A stretch of DNA of 64,000 bases from Desulfosporosinus youngiae DSM 17734 (GTDB lineage: Bacteria; Bacillota; Desulfitobacteriia; Desulfitobacteriales; Desulfitobacteriaceae): assembly GCF_000244895.1 (NCBI RefSeq), contig NZ_CM001441.1:4678198-4742197 (forward strand), written 5' to 3'. Each line of letters begins with the position of its first letter. The stretch's first letter is position 1. The notes under the pieces are model-generated. The model was not told the origin of the DNA. It saw nothing but the letters and a program-made list of their open reading frames with translations, and ran no database searches. Both the position numbers and the translations under genes were made by a program. Below are positions 27,734-36,836 of this stretch, in pieces.

Positions 27734-28794
27734 TTTAACTCTCCCTCCCATTGTCGGCGAAGTTGACCGCATGCTGCATCAATATCCGTTCCCCGCTCTT
27801 CACGTGAAGATACAGAAATCCCAGCCTCTTCTAACACCTGGGCAAATCTCCTTATCTTCTCCGGATCAGGGCGCTCCATCCCCGTTCCCTCTACCGGGTT
27901 GACAGGAATCAGGTTGACATGCCCTAAATGTCCTTTCAGTAATCGGGCCAGAGCTTCTGCCTCCTCTCGCTTGGCATTTTCTGAGGTCAAAGCAACTTCA
28001 TAGGTGATCCTGCGCTTCGTTCTCTGGGTATACTCCCGGCAAGCCTTCATAAGCTGCTCTAAGGGATAGCGTCGGTTCATCGGGATCAAATCATTTCTTA
28101 TAGCATCCTGAGCCGCATGAAGGGATACCGCTAAGCCTACTTGGGGATTATCCTCAGCCAGCTGAACAATTTTTGGTGCGACTCCGGATGTTGAAATTGT
28201 CATTCGCCGCATGCCAATGTTTAATCCTCGACTGTGATTTAATAATTGAATCGCTTTAAGAACCCGGTCGTAATTGAGTAAGGGTTCCCCCATACCCATA
28301 AAAACAAGGTTGGTCACCTGAAAATCCGGATCTTCCTGCCGAACATAATAGGTGATATCCAAGACTTGGCCCACAATCTCAGCGACGCTCAAGTTTCTTC
28401 GGAACCCTTCTAACCCAGTCGCACAAAACGAGCATCCCACCGGGCATCCGACTTGAGTAGAGACACAAACAGTATGTCTATCGCGGGATGTTGTCCGGGC
28501 ATAGTCCATTAGAACACATTCGATGGTCTCTCCATCTTCAAGGCGAAACAAGTACTTACGCGTGCCATCCTTTGAACGCTGCTCACGTATCTTATCTAAC
28601 GCATAGAAACGCAGGCGGGTACTTAAGGTGTGCCGATCGCTCTTTCCCACATTCTTCATTTCATCCCAAGAACGTACTGCTTTTTGTTGCACCCATTCGA
28701 ACAATTGAATTGCCCGAAACCGTTTTAAACCTATCTGCAGACAGATCTCAGTCAGCTCGTCTTCCAAACAACCGCGCAGCTCAATGTTTTCCAT
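27730..28794 (-). CDS. rlmN: Dual-specificity RNA methyltransferase RlmN
   Basis: 354 aa. Radical-SAM motif CPVGCSFCATG (CxxxCxxC), GMGEPLLNYD and the C-terminal conserved Cys in DIDAACGQLRRQ. Makes 2-methyladenosine in 23S rRNA (A2503) and some tRNAs. Its stop overlaps the FHA gene start. Confidence 0.97.
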   Translation of the reverse strand: MENIELRGCLEDELTEICLQIGLKRFRAIQLFEWVQQKAVRSWDEMKNVGKSDRHTLSTRLRFYALDKIREQRSKDGTRKYLFRLEDGETIECVLMDYARTTSRDRHTVCVSTQVGCPVGCSFCATGLEGFRRNLSVAEIVGQVLDITYYVRQEDPDFQVTNLVFMGMGEPLLNYDRVLKAIQLLNHSRGLNIGMRRMTISTSGVAPKIVQLAEDNPQVGLAVSLHAAQDAIRNDLIPMNRRYPLEQLMKACREYTQRTKRRITYEVALTSENAKREEAEALARLLKGHLGHVNLIPVNPVEGTGMERPDPEKIRRFAQVLEEAGISVSSREERGTDIDAACGQLRRQWEGELK

Positions 28795-28822
28795 ACTATA
28801 TTATTCACCCAATTCATTCCAG

Positions 28823-30181
28823 TTAAACTTCACATCGACGAAATTTTGCCAAAAAGAAGCCATCCATCCCATGGCGATGGGGTAAGAGCTGTAACATCCC
28901 TTTACGCCCTTGCTTAACATCCCGGGGCTCCTCTAAAATAAAGGGCAACACATCCGCCAGATCAACCGGTTCAAACTCGGGATGCGACAAGCGAAATCGC
29001 TTGACCAGTTCGAAGTTCTCATCTGGTTCAGTCGTACAAGTCGAGTAAACCAAAGTTCCTCCATTTTTAACACAAGACGCCGCTCTCTCCAAGATAGCAA
29101 GCTGCAGTGCCGGCAAATCTTTAAGACCTTGTTCTTCTTTCTGCCAACGCAAGTCAGCCTTGCGTCGAATAATACCCAGCCCTGAACAAGGAGCATCGAC
29201 CAGCACACAATCTTGGGACTCAAGCCTTATTCCCGGTAAATCCCGGGCATCTCCTACTTGTGTCTCAATGATTGTGATCCCTAGTTTTTGAGCTAACTGC
29301 TCAACAAGCTCCAATTTATGGGCATGAATATCAAAGGCCAGGATTTTTCCTTCATTCTTCATCATTTGAGCAAGATGGGTTGATTTGCCTCCCGGAGCAC
29401 TGCAAGCATCCAACACAGATTGACCCGGCTGCGGATTTACCACATGGGCGACAAGTTGCGAACTTTCATCCTGAACAGTAAAAAGCCCCTCTCGAAAACT
29501 ATCGAGTTGATCTAAAGCCCCGAAATTTGAGATCTGTAAGCTTTCAGGCACGCGACTTCCCAATTGGACCGTAATTCCTTCTTCTCTTAGCCGTTCCGTC
29601 AAATCCTCCCGCGAGATCTTAAGGGTATTAGTACGAATCCAAGTCGGAGAAGGCTCATTATTAACTTTGCACAAGGCTTCGGTTTCTTCAATACCCCAGC
29701 GGTTCAGCCAGCGTTGAATCAGCCACTCGGGATGTGAATATCGTACAGACAGATAACGAACCGGTTCGCGTTTTAAATCCGGCCAGTCGATATCCCATCC
29801 TCTTTCCATCACCTTACGCAAGACCACATTTACCAACCCCGTAAATTTGGGGAATTCCTTGGCTAATTCCACACTTTCATTAACCGCCACAGCAGAGGGA
29901 ACTTTATCAAGAAAAAGTATTTGAAAAGCACCAATTCGTAAAATTGCCCGAACCTCATGGGGAAGCGAAGACATTGGTTTGCTTAAATGCCTTCTTAAGG
30001 CATAATCTAAGGTCAAGCGGTGTTTAAGAGTACCGTTGACTAACAAGGTTACAAAGTGGCGATCCCTGGAATCTGTCAGCCTGAGACTGTTTTTCTGTAA
30101 AAGAAGATTGGCGTAGGCGCCTTCTGCCTCAACACGTGTCAGCATGTTGACAGCCATTTTACGAGCGGTTTCTTTAGTCAT
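28823..30181 (-). CDS. rsmB: 16S rRNA (cytosine967-C5)-methyltransferase RsmB
   Basis: 452 aa from the ATG at 30181 (MTKETARKMAVNMLTRVE), which has AGGGGT upstream. N-terminal NusB-like domain (1-135) and C-terminal SAM methyltransferase with LDACSAPGGKSTHLAQ, DAPCSGLGIIRRKADLRW and catalytic Cys in YSTCT. Overlaps the upstream protease gene by 8 bp. Confidence 0.95.
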   Translation of the reverse strand: MTKETARKMAVNMLTRVEAEGAYANLLLQKNSLRLTDSRDRHFVTLLVNGTLKHRLTLDYALRRHLSKPMSSLPHEVRAILRIGAFQILFLDKVPSAVAVNESVELAKEFPKFTGLVNVVLRKVMERGWDIDWPDLKREPVRYLSVRYSHPEWLIQRWLNRWGIEETEALCKVNNEPSPTWIRTNTLKISREDLTERLREEGITVQLGSRVPESLQISNFGALDQLDSFREGLFTVQDESSQLVAHVVNPQPGQSVLDACSAPGGKSTHLAQMMKNEGKILAFDIHAHKLELVEQLAQKLGITIIETQVGDARDLPGIRLESQDCVLVDAPCSGLGIIRRKADLRWQKEEQGLKDLPALQLAILERAASCVKNGGTLVYSTCTTEPDENFELVKRFRLSHPEFEPVDLADVLPFILEEPRDVKQGRKGMLQLLPHRHGMDGFFLAKFRRCEV

Positions 30182-30863
30182 CACTTCTACCCCTGGCAAT
30201 CAGCATAAAACGCACTAATTGGAGAATCGCGGCTAACGCAGCAGCCACATAAGTCAAAGCAGCAGCATTTAACACTGAACGCGCACCACGAACCTCGTCA
30301 CTTCCTATTATTCGCCCCTCCTGAAGCAGGGATAAAGCTCTGCTGCTGGCATTATATTCTACAGGAAGAGTAATCACCTGAAAAAGCACCGCAAAGGCAA
30401 ATGCAAATATTCCCAATTCAAGCAGCCAGCCATAGGTCGGCATGAAAAGACCCACCATGATTAAAATAGGACCTGCTCCGCTGCCGATGTTCGCAACCGG
30501 TACGAAGGATGATCTGAGCTGCATGGGGAAGTACCCGGAAGCGTGTTGCAACGCGTGTCCTGTCTCATGAGCGGCGACTGCTATAGAAGAAAGTGAGCTG
30601 CCGTGGAATACGTCCTCACTCAGCCTGATGATCCTGGTCCGCGGATCATAATGGTCGGAAAGCCGCCCGCCAATCGGTTCCACACGTACATCATAAAGAC
30701 CATTGCTCTTTAAGATGCCTCGTGCGACTTGGGCTCCCGTAAGCCCCGACTGTGAGCGAATCTTAGAGTAACGTTTATAAGATGAGGAAATCTTAAATTG
30801 TGCGTACAAAGAAAGTAATATGGCGGGAATTAAAAGAACCATTGTCGGATCCCAAAAAAGCAT
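30174..30863 (-). CDS. Membrane zinc metallopeptidase (YugP family)
   Basis: 229 aa from the ATG at 30863 with GGAGG upstream. Zinc motif HETGH in AVAAHETGHALQHA, an N-terminal membrane helix and three C-terminal hydrophobic segments. Family function is unclear; the gene commonly lies between fmt and rsmB in Peptococcaceae. Confidence 0.9.
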   Translation of the reverse strand: MLFWDPTMVLLIPAILLSLYAQFKISSSYKRYSKIRSQSGLTGAQVARGILKSNGLYDVRVEPIGGRLSDHYDPRTRIIRLSEDVFHGSSLSSIAVAAHETGHALQHASGYFPMQLRSSFVPVANIGSGAGPILIMVGLFMPTYGWLLELGIFAFAFAVLFQVITLPVEYNASSRALSLLQEGRIIGSDEVRGARSVLNAAALTYVAAALAAILQLVRFMLIARGRSDD

Positions 30864-30897
30864 AGGCTTTGCCTCCTTTTCACTCATAGTTTATGGT

Positions 30898-31866
30898 TCA
30901 ATCAAATTTTTCCCCAACTTGCCCATGCCGGCCATTAAAAAAGTCTCGTGCGGCCATAACCCGTTTCCCTGCAGGTTGAACCTCCAAAACACGGAGAATT
31001 CCCTCCCCGGTTTGAACAAGCAAGCTGTCTCCAACTACCTGAATAATTTGACCCGGGTCAGTCAACACCCTCTCGAAGTCTTCAGCCTCCATTCCCGGGG
31101 CTATTCCGTCATGCTGTAAAAAAGGGGTGCTCCTCCATATCTTCAAGTTTTCTCCTCGAAAACTTGAGAATGCACCGGGCCAAGGGTTTAAACCCCGGAT
31201 CTGATCGTGTAATTCTGCCGCCCTGCGTGTCCAATCTAAGCGTTCATGTTCACGTTTCAAAAGAGGCGCATAATTCGAGTCACCGGTTTGAGGGGTTGGA
31301 ATGATACCCCCCATCTCCAGCTCATGTAAGGTTTCAATTAAGAGTTCTGCTCCTACAATGGCTAACTTGTCATGAATCTCACCCGTGGTTGATTCATGAG
31401 CAATGGGGATTTCCCGTTTTAAGAGCATATCCCCTGTATCAAGACCTTCATCCATCAACATGATAGTCACTCCCGTAAAGGATTCTCCATTGATAACCGC
31501 CCAATGAATCGGTGCAGCTCCACGATAAGCGGGGAGCAGCGAAGCGTGCACATTAATACACCCTTTTCCGGGCAGTTGCAATATCTCCCTGGAAAGTATC
31601 TGTCCGTAAGCCACGACAATAATACTCTCAGGGGCTAAATCCTTTAGCTGCCGGATAGATTCCGGGGTTTTAATCCTTTCAGGCTGAAAAACAGGCAGAC
31701 CTAATTCCCCAGCCGCTATTTTTACAGGACTGGGTTTTAAATTTTTCCCTCTTCCGGCCGGCCGGTCAGGCTGAGTAAAAACCCCTGCCACATCATGACC
31801 CGCACTCACCAAGGCCCGCAGCGTAGGTACAGCAAAATCAGGGGTACCCATAAAAACTATTCGCAT
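30898..31866 (-). CDS. fmt: Methionyl-tRNA formyltransferase
   Basis: 322 aa from the ATG at 31866 (MRIVFMGTPDFAVPTL), preceded by GGGGG; the longer frame has no ribosome-binding site. Contains NVHASLLPAYRGAAPIHWAVINGE and GDSNYAPLLKREHERLDW. Formylates initiator tRNA, pairing functionally with def upstream. Confidence 0.96.
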   Translation of the reverse strand: MRIVFMGTPDFAVPTLRALVSAGHDVAGVFTQPDRPAGRGKNLKPSPVKIAAGELGLPVFQPERIKTPESIRQLKDLAPESIIVVAYGQILSREILQLPGKGCINVHASLLPAYRGAAPIHWAVINGESFTGVTIMLMDEGLDTGDMLLKREIPIAHESTTGEIHDKLAIVGAELLIETLHELEMGGIIPTPQTGDSNYAPLLKREHERLDWTRRAAELHDQIRGLNPWPGAFSSFRGENLKIWRSTPFLQHDGIAPGMEAEDFERVLTDPGQIIQVVGDSLLVQTGEGILRVLEVQPAGKRVMAARDFFNGRHGQVGEKFD

Positions 31867-31881
31867 ACCTAATATCCCCCT

Positions 31882-31916
31882 TTCGCGAGGTACGAAGCTC
31901 GATATTCGTGGTTCGA
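31882..31916 (-). repeat. 35-bp five-heptamer repeat, copy B1
   Basis: On the minus strand: TCGAACC, ACGAATA, TCGAGCT, TCGTACC, TCGCGAA. Same unit length and number as the other three copies, inverted. Confidence 0.65.
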
Positions 31917-31940
31917 ACCTGAAAACCATAGTCTTCGGAA

Positions 31941-31976
31941 AGTTGTCATCCTGGACGTCAGCGAAGGATAACAACT
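31941..31976. repeat. Intergenic palindrome of the GTCATCCT...AGGAT type
   Basis: AGTTGTCATCCT and AGGATAACAACT form 12-bp arms with one mismatch around a 12-nt loop (GGACGTCAGCGA). The core resembles the widespread bacterial intergenic palindrome with TCATCCTGA...AGCGAAGGAT. Confidence 0.6.
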
Positions 31977-32185
31977 AAGGCGTAAGCTGTAGCCTGTGAT
32001 TCCGGTTTTATATAGTCAAATTGCCATTTGCTTTTTCACTTAAAAAATTAAAATTATGCTTTCCCTTTATGAATAGAATTTTGATATTAAATTCTACTAT
32101 TCTATTATTCGAAGAACGTGTATTCCATTCCTATTGTTTATCGGCATCTCGCTGTGCCGCTTTGTACTTTACGCCCTCTGTTAAC

Positions 32186-32220
32186 ACGAGCATCGAACAT
32201 CGTGCCTCGCGCCTCACACT
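32186..32220 (+). repeat. 35-bp five-heptamer repeat, copy B2
   Basis: ACGAGCA, TCGAACA, TCGTGCC, TCGCGCC, TCACACT. The last base is the first base of the def stop codon on the minus strand. Confidence 0.7.
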
Positions 32221-32672
32221 TAGCTCCGATAGGTTTTCTTGGCAATATCAACAAAAAGAATCCCTTCAAGGTGATCTATCTCATGCTGCAGAGCGCGAGC
32301 CAATAAACGATCAGCCTGAATATCGACCATCTCTCCTTGCCGATTCAGCCCCTGAACACGAACTTTTGCTGCCCTCACGACATCTCCGGTTGTATTGGGA
32401 ATACTAAGGCACCCTTCCTCGGCACTGTTCGCTCCCTCTTTTTCCAAAATAACCGGATTAATGAGTTCCAACAGTACATTGTCAACTTCGACGATTATGA
32501 CTCGCTTGGAAACCCCGATCTGCGGAGCCGCTAATCCCACTCCTTGGGCATCATGCAATGTGTCTATCATATTGTCCAGGAGTTTTTTGATCGAAGAATT
32601 AACCTCTTTAACCTCTTTAGCTTTTTCACGCAGGACTTCTGCACCTATTTCTACAATCTGATAAACTGCCAT
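32220..32672 (-). CDS. def: Peptide deformylase
   Basis: 150 aa from the ATG at 32672 (MAVYQIVEIGAEVLREKA), with GGAG further upstream. All three motifs are present: GVGLAAPQIG, EEGCLSIP and QHEIDHLEG. Removes the N-formyl group from nascent proteins. Next to priA and fmt as usual. Confidence 0.97.
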   Translation of the reverse strand: MAVYQIVEIGAEVLREKAKEVKEVNSSIKKLLDNMIDTLHDAQGVGLAAPQIGVSKRVIIVEVDNVLLELINPVILEKEGANSAEEGCLSIPNTTGDVVRAAKVRVQGLNRQGEMVDIQADRLLARALQHEIDHLEGILFVDIAKKTYRS

Positions 32673-32703
32673 TTTCTTAATTACTCCTTTCAATTAAAAA
32701 CCT

Positions 32704-34980
32704 CTAGCTTGAAAGCGGATCAACTTCAATATTCAAGATTATACCATTACTCGCTGAGTTCTTAAAAAACCTTTGAACCCCCTGATGTAAAAACGATCTC
32801 AGGAGATCCTGACTTGTTCCTTTAACAGATATTTGCCATCTCCATTGGTCCCTAAGCCTGGATAACACCGCCGGTGCGGGACCGAGAATATCCAATTCAG
32901 TATTTCCAAATTTAGGTTCCTGCATTCCTTGTTGTAAACAGGTGCCTAATTCATTAGCTCCTTTTATAACCCGCTCCTCTTTTTCATGCAATAACAAAAC
33001 TCGAATAATATGAGTGTAGGGCGGATACTTTCGCTCTTTGCGATAGCGAATTTCTTCCCAAAAAAACCCTTCAAAATCATGATGAGCCGCTCTCACAACA
33101 GCACTATCTCTTGGAGAATATGTTTGAATCACAACCTCGCCCGGTTTGGTACTGCGTCCCGCGCGCCCTGCCACCTGAGTCAATAACTGAAACGTTCGTT
33201 CTCTGGCCCGAAAATCCGGCATATTGAGAGTTTGATCGGCTGCAATCACCCCAACCAAGGTGACATTCGGAAAATCCAATCCTTTAGCCATCATTTGCGT
33301 CCCGACTAAAACAGAAGCTTCCTGACGGCGAAATCTATCCAGAATCATGTGATGTGCTTCATTGGAGCGGGTGGTATCAAAATCCAGGCGCAGAACCGGG
33401 ACCTCCGGGAACAGTCCTTGAAGCTCCTCTTCAACACGTTGAGTTCCCTGCCCAAAAAATCGAATATACCGGCTTTTGCATTTCGGGCATGTATGAGGCG
33501 GCAGCTCTTTATGATCGCAATAATGACAACGCATGGCCTGACCTTGAGTATGATAGGTCAGAGCAATATCGCAGCTTGGGCAATTGACCACATGCCCGCA
33601 TTCCCGACAAACTACGAAGGTGGAATACCCTCTGCGATTGAGAAAAAGCATGGTTTGCTCGCCTCGGGTAATTCTATCCCGTAATTTTTCTTTTAAGGAC
33701 AGTGAAAATATGCTTCGGTTTCCCTGGCGGAGTTCATCCCGCATGTCCACAATTTCAACTGGAGGCAGCAGACTCTTTCCGATCCTTGTTGACATTACCA
33801 CCAAGCCTATTTTGCCCGATTTTGCTGCTGCGTAAGCTTCCAGAGAGGGGGTTGCGCTTCCCAGTAAGACAACACCCCTGCGTTGCTCCATCCTCTTGCG
33901 GGCGACATCACGCGCATGATATTTGGGATTCTCGTCTTGCTTATAGGCTCCATCGTGTTCCTCATCTAAGATAATGAGGCGCAAGCGGGGCAAAGGTGCA
34001 AACACAGCCGAACGAGCTCCAATCACAATCCGTTTATGCCCTGCTGATATGTCCGCCCAGGCCTGCATTTTTTCTTTCTGCCGTAAACCCGAATGTAAGA
34101 TAATCACTTGCTCACCAAATTGAGCTTCAAAATAACGGGCCACTTGGGATGTCAATGATATTTCCGGCACAAGAAGAATGGCATCTCCACCCTGAGCTAA
34201 TACTTGAGTGATCAAATCCCGATAGACTTCTGTTTTTCCGCTGCCAGTCACCCCATGCAATAAGACCGTTTGGGGCAAGCCTTCTTCTAAGGCGGTCAGC
34301 ACACACCTTACTGCCGCCGCTTGCTCTGCGGTCAATTCATAGGGTCTGGGCGTTGGAATAATAGAAGGATTTGCTATGTTAGTTTGTCCAAGATGAGTTT
34401 TTTGCTCAAGAGAAGCTTGCGCCGGCGTAATAAAGCGAACTTCTTTCCTTACCCATCCCTGTTTAAGAAGTTTATCCAGTGTTTCCACGGATATAGCCGC
34501 TCGTTTTAAGAAAACTTTAAGAGAAACAGCCTTTCTTCTTGCCCGATTAAGCACTGTTAATGCCCGAAAAGCCTCCGGATCCAGCCACTGCAAGGTCTGC
34601 ACATCCGGATCTTCAACAGAAGCCAAAAGAATGATCCAGTCTTCTATCTTGCCTTTAAGCAGCGGCCAAACCGTATGTAAACTTTGAGCAACTGAGCAGA
34701 TCGTCGTTTGGGACAGCCAATAGGCAAGTTCAATTAGTTCCACGGGAAGAAGGCTATCCTGATCCCCGATCTCTAATATAGATTTAAGATTAATGCCCTC
34801 CATTCCCTCTGGCAGATCATCCGTCACATTCACTACAAGTCCCTGTACCTTTCGGTTTTGAAGAGGGACTAAAACACGCATTCCTATCTTTAAACAAAGA
34901 TAATCCGGAATAAAATAATGATAACTTTGATCTAAGCGTCGATTTGCCACATCAACCAATACCTCAGCATAGCGGTACAT
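32704..34980 (-). CDS. priA: Primosomal protein N' (replication restart helicase PriA)
   Basis: 758 aa. N-terminal DNA-binding region, then helicase motifs (GVTGSGKTEVY Walker A, LDEEHDGAYKQ DExH, VGSATPSLEA) and zinc-binding CRECGHVVNCPSC plus CHYCDH / CPKC pairs; motif VI QVAGRAGRS. Restarts replication forks at D-loops. First gene of the priA-def unit. Confidence 0.96.
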   Translation of the reverse strand: MYRYAEVLVDVANRRLDQSYHYFIPDYLCLKIGMRVLVPLQNRKVQGLVVNVTDDLPEGMEGINLKSILEIGDQDSLLPVELIELAYWLSQTTICSVAQSLHTVWPLLKGKIEDWIILLASVEDPDVQTLQWLDPEAFRALTVLNRARRKAVSLKVFLKRAAISVETLDKLLKQGWVRKEVRFITPAQASLEQKTHLGQTNIANPSIIPTPRPYELTAEQAAAVRCVLTALEEGLPQTVLLHGVTGSGKTEVYRDLITQVLAQGGDAILLVPEISLTSQVARYFEAQFGEQVIILHSGLRQKEKMQAWADISAGHKRIVIGARSAVFAPLPRLRLIILDEEHDGAYKQDENPKYHARDVARKRMEQRRGVVLLGSATPSLEAYAAAKSGKIGLVVMSTRIGKSLLPPVEIVDMRDELRQGNRSIFSLSLKEKLRDRITRGEQTMLFLNRRGYSTFVVCRECGHVVNCPSCDIALTYHTQGQAMRCHYCDHKELPPHTCPKCKSRYIRFFGQGTQRVEEELQGLFPEVPVLRLDFDTTRSNEAHHMILDRFRRQEASVLVGTQMMAKGLDFPNVTLVGVIAADQTLNMPDFRARERTFQLLTQVAGRAGRSTKPGEVVIQTYSPRDSAVVRAAHHDFEGFFWEEIRYRKERKYPPYTHIIRVLLLHEKEERVIKGANELGTCLQQGMQEPKFGNTELDILGPAPAVLSRLRDQWRWQISVKGTSQDLLRSFLHQGVQRFFKNSASNGIILNIEVDPLSS

Positions 34981-35144
34981 GATGAAGTCCTCCTTATTAA
35001 TACGTTAACGCTAATGTCAATATTGGTCAAAATATATTATATCAAATCTCACCCTTGCATTACAATTTATCCTGGCTGCTTCATAAATAATTAAGAAGTT
35101 TTGCACCCCTCCAACCTCATTTTGGGTTGATACAACCGGCACAA

Positions 35145-35187
35145 GCATGTCCCAGAACGCGACATCGTGTCGCATCCTGGGACATGC
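35145..35187. repeat. 43-bp two-tier palindrome
   Basis: An outer 11-bp stem (GCATGTCCCAG / CTGGGACATGC) and an inner 6-bp stem (GCGACA / TGTCGC), separated by symmetric 3-nt internal loops with a TCG apex. No T-tract follows on either strand, so it does not look like a terminator. REP-like element or structured RNA. Confidence 0.8.
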
Positions 35188-35243
35188 CCGATTTCCGCAT
35201 TTTTAATCCGGCTAATTAATTATAAGAACAATTTATATACCTC

Positions 35244-35273
35244 TTGTCAAACCAGAATATAGTATGGTATGCT
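35244..35273 (+). promoter_or_regulatory. Promoter of the uraA transcript
   Basis: TTGTCA, an 18-bp spacer and TATGCT. The start near 35280 would place the PyrR hairpin about 22 nt into the RNA. Confidence 0.6.
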
Positions 35274-35301
35274 TTAGGACAGTTAATCCCTAACCTTTAA
35301 A

Positions 35302-35393
35302 TTAGTCCCGTGAGACTAAGAAGGGAATGGCGAACCATGATTTATGGAACATGGACACCTCTTTCTTGCTTGCGGGCGGGGAAGAGGTTTTTT
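35302..35393 (+). promoter_or_regulatory. PyrR-type pyrimidine attenuator leader
   Basis: A hairpin at 35302-35319 (TTAGTC, CCGTGA loop, GACTAA) carries the AGTCC-G-GAG-type sequence of PyrR RNA sites. It is followed by a terminator: ACCTCTT (35357-35363) pairing with AAGAGGT (35382-35388) and six T. With UMP bound, PyrR stabilises the first hairpin and lets the terminator form, reducing uraA expression. Known logic of pyr attenuation; the assignment is by eye. Confidence 0.75.
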
Positions 35394-35416
35394 GTTAGAA
35401 AAAGGAGGTCGAATTA

Positions 35417-36634
35417 ATGTCTACAGAAGTTCAGATTCACGAGAAGCTCCCCCTTGCCCAAGCGATCCCTCTCGGTTTACAACACGTCTTTGCCATGTTT
35501 GGCGCCACAGTCTTAGTTCCTTTTTTAACGGGTCTCAGCCCATCGGTGGCTCTCCTTTCTTCAGGGATCGGCACTATTATATTTTTACTATTAACCAAAA
35601 GTCAGGTTCCCGCCTATCTTGGTTCCTCCTTTGCTTACATCGGAGTTTTAACCATCTTTGTTCAGAGTAATAATTCTGCCGGAGCCATGGGTGGGGTTTT
35701 AGCTGTCGGTCTGGTGTATGTTATCCTCTTCCTTCTGATGGCTGCTTTTGGAACCCGCTGGATTCATACGATTGTTCCCCCCATCGTTGCCGGACCCGTC
35801 GTTTCCATCATTGGTTTAAGCTTAACCCCGGTAGCCGCAGATATGGCATCCGGCAATTGGTATATTGCCGCTTTCACTTTAGCTGTTGCCGCTATACTCT
35901 CCGTCTATGCTAAAGGCTTTTTAAAAATAATTCCAATTCTTATAGCTATTATTGCCGGTTATATTGTTGCAGGGATCATGGGCATGGTGGATTTCAAGCC
36001 AATCTATGCCGTTCTTAATCCTGAAGACTTTATCGCCTTCCCCGTCGCACTAGGAAAGGATTTTATATGGCCCAGCTGGGATAAAATTGCTATATTAGCA
36101 TTTGCTCCTCTGGCACTGGTAACAGTCATCGAAGATTTGGGACATATGATTGTCTTAGGTAATATCACCCATTCCGATCCCCTAAAAAAGCCGGGCTTTC
36201 ATCGGGTCCTCCTCGGCAATGGTCTGGCTACCGGTCTCGCCGGCTTAATCGGCGGCCCTCCTGTAACCACTTATGGTGAGAACATAGGAGTCCTTGCCGT
36301 AACAAAGGTCTACAGCACTTTTAATATCTGGATTGCCGCAATCCTTGCAATTATCTTCAGTATCATTAACCCTCTGCAGGTCGCCATCATGTCTATTCCT
36401 ACAGCTGTTATGGGAGGGGTCTGCATTCTGCTTTTTGGTATGATTGGCGCTGCGGGATTACGCACACTTATCGAAGCAAAAATTGATTTCTCGGAAACCA
36501 AAAACCTGATTATTGCCTCCGTCATCTTTGCTCTGGGAATCGGGCTGCCGGAACACAGTGTAGCCTGGGCAACCGTCATCGGGATAGCCTTAAACCTCAT
36601 CTTGAGAGGACATTCTGAGAACGCCAAAGCATAA
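35417..36634 (+). CDS. uraA: Uracil permease (NCS2 family)
   Basis: 405 aa, about 14 membrane segments. NCS2 signature region GGPPVTTYGENIGVLAVTKV and an active-site Glu in VTVIEDLGHM. Imports uracil by proton symport. The ribosome-binding site AAAGGAGG is 8 bases before the ATG. Behind a pyrimidine attenuator, which supports uracil over xanthine as substrate. Confidence 0.95.
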   Translation: MSTEVQIHEKLPLAQAIPLGLQHVFAMFGATVLVPFLTGLSPSVALLSSGIGTIIFLLLTKSQVPAYLGSSFAYIGVLTIFVQSNNSAGAMGGVLAVGLVYVILFLLMAAFGTRWIHTIVPPIVAGPVVSIIGLSLTPVAADMASGNWYIAAFTLAVAAILSVYAKGFLKIIPILIAIIAGYIVAGIMGMVDFKPIYAVLNPEDFIAFPVALGKDFIWPSWDKIAILAFAPLALVTVIEDLGHMIVLGNITHSDPLKKPGFHRVLLGNGLATGLAGLIGGPPVTTYGENIGVLAVTKVYSTFNIWIAAILAIIFSIINPLQVAIMSIPTAVMGGVCILLFGMIGAAGLRTLIEAKIDFSETKNLIIASVIFALGIGLPEHSVAWATVIGIALNLILRGHSENAKA

Positions 36635-36649
36635 GATAAAAGTAATAAC

Positions 36650-36701
36650 GCCAACACTTAAAGGACGCGAGAGCGTCCTTTAAGTGTTGGCATAGTTTTT
36701 T
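36650..36701 (+). terminator. Terminator of uraA
   Basis: A 19-bp perfect stem with a GAGA tetraloop followed by a six-T run, 16 nt after the stop codon. Confidence 0.95.
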
Positions 36702-36836
36702 GTCCCATGGGGTACCCCACTGTCTAGGGAGGCACTGGGGAACAACCGGTTTTTTGCTTTAAATTCCGTTAAATGAAACTGGATCTTCCTTTCCGGCGAA
36801 GTTCCTTTGGCGTGTAGGTATACGTTACTATTCACC

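Larger units (their letters stand above)
31867..32219. other. Intergenic region fmt-def packed with repeats
   Basis: 353 bp with no gene. It holds two 35-bp heptamer repeats in opposite orientations (31882-31916, 32186-32220) and a palindrome at 31941-31976. The remainder (about 31990-32180) is AT-rich with no convincing ORF. It separates def from fmt, which are usually adjacent. Confidence 0.7.
34981..35416. other. Intergenic region priA-uraA
   Basis: 436 bp. It contains a large palindrome (35145-35187), then the uraA promoter and its PyrR-type leader. The stretch 34981-35140 is AT-rich and shows nothing I can assign. Confidence 0.7.

Noticed and set aside
36692-36836. Possible riboswitch or small RNA between uraA and the ACT gene
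   Set aside because: Only short imperfect stems are visible and they match no class I know; the region is just two convergent 3' ends.
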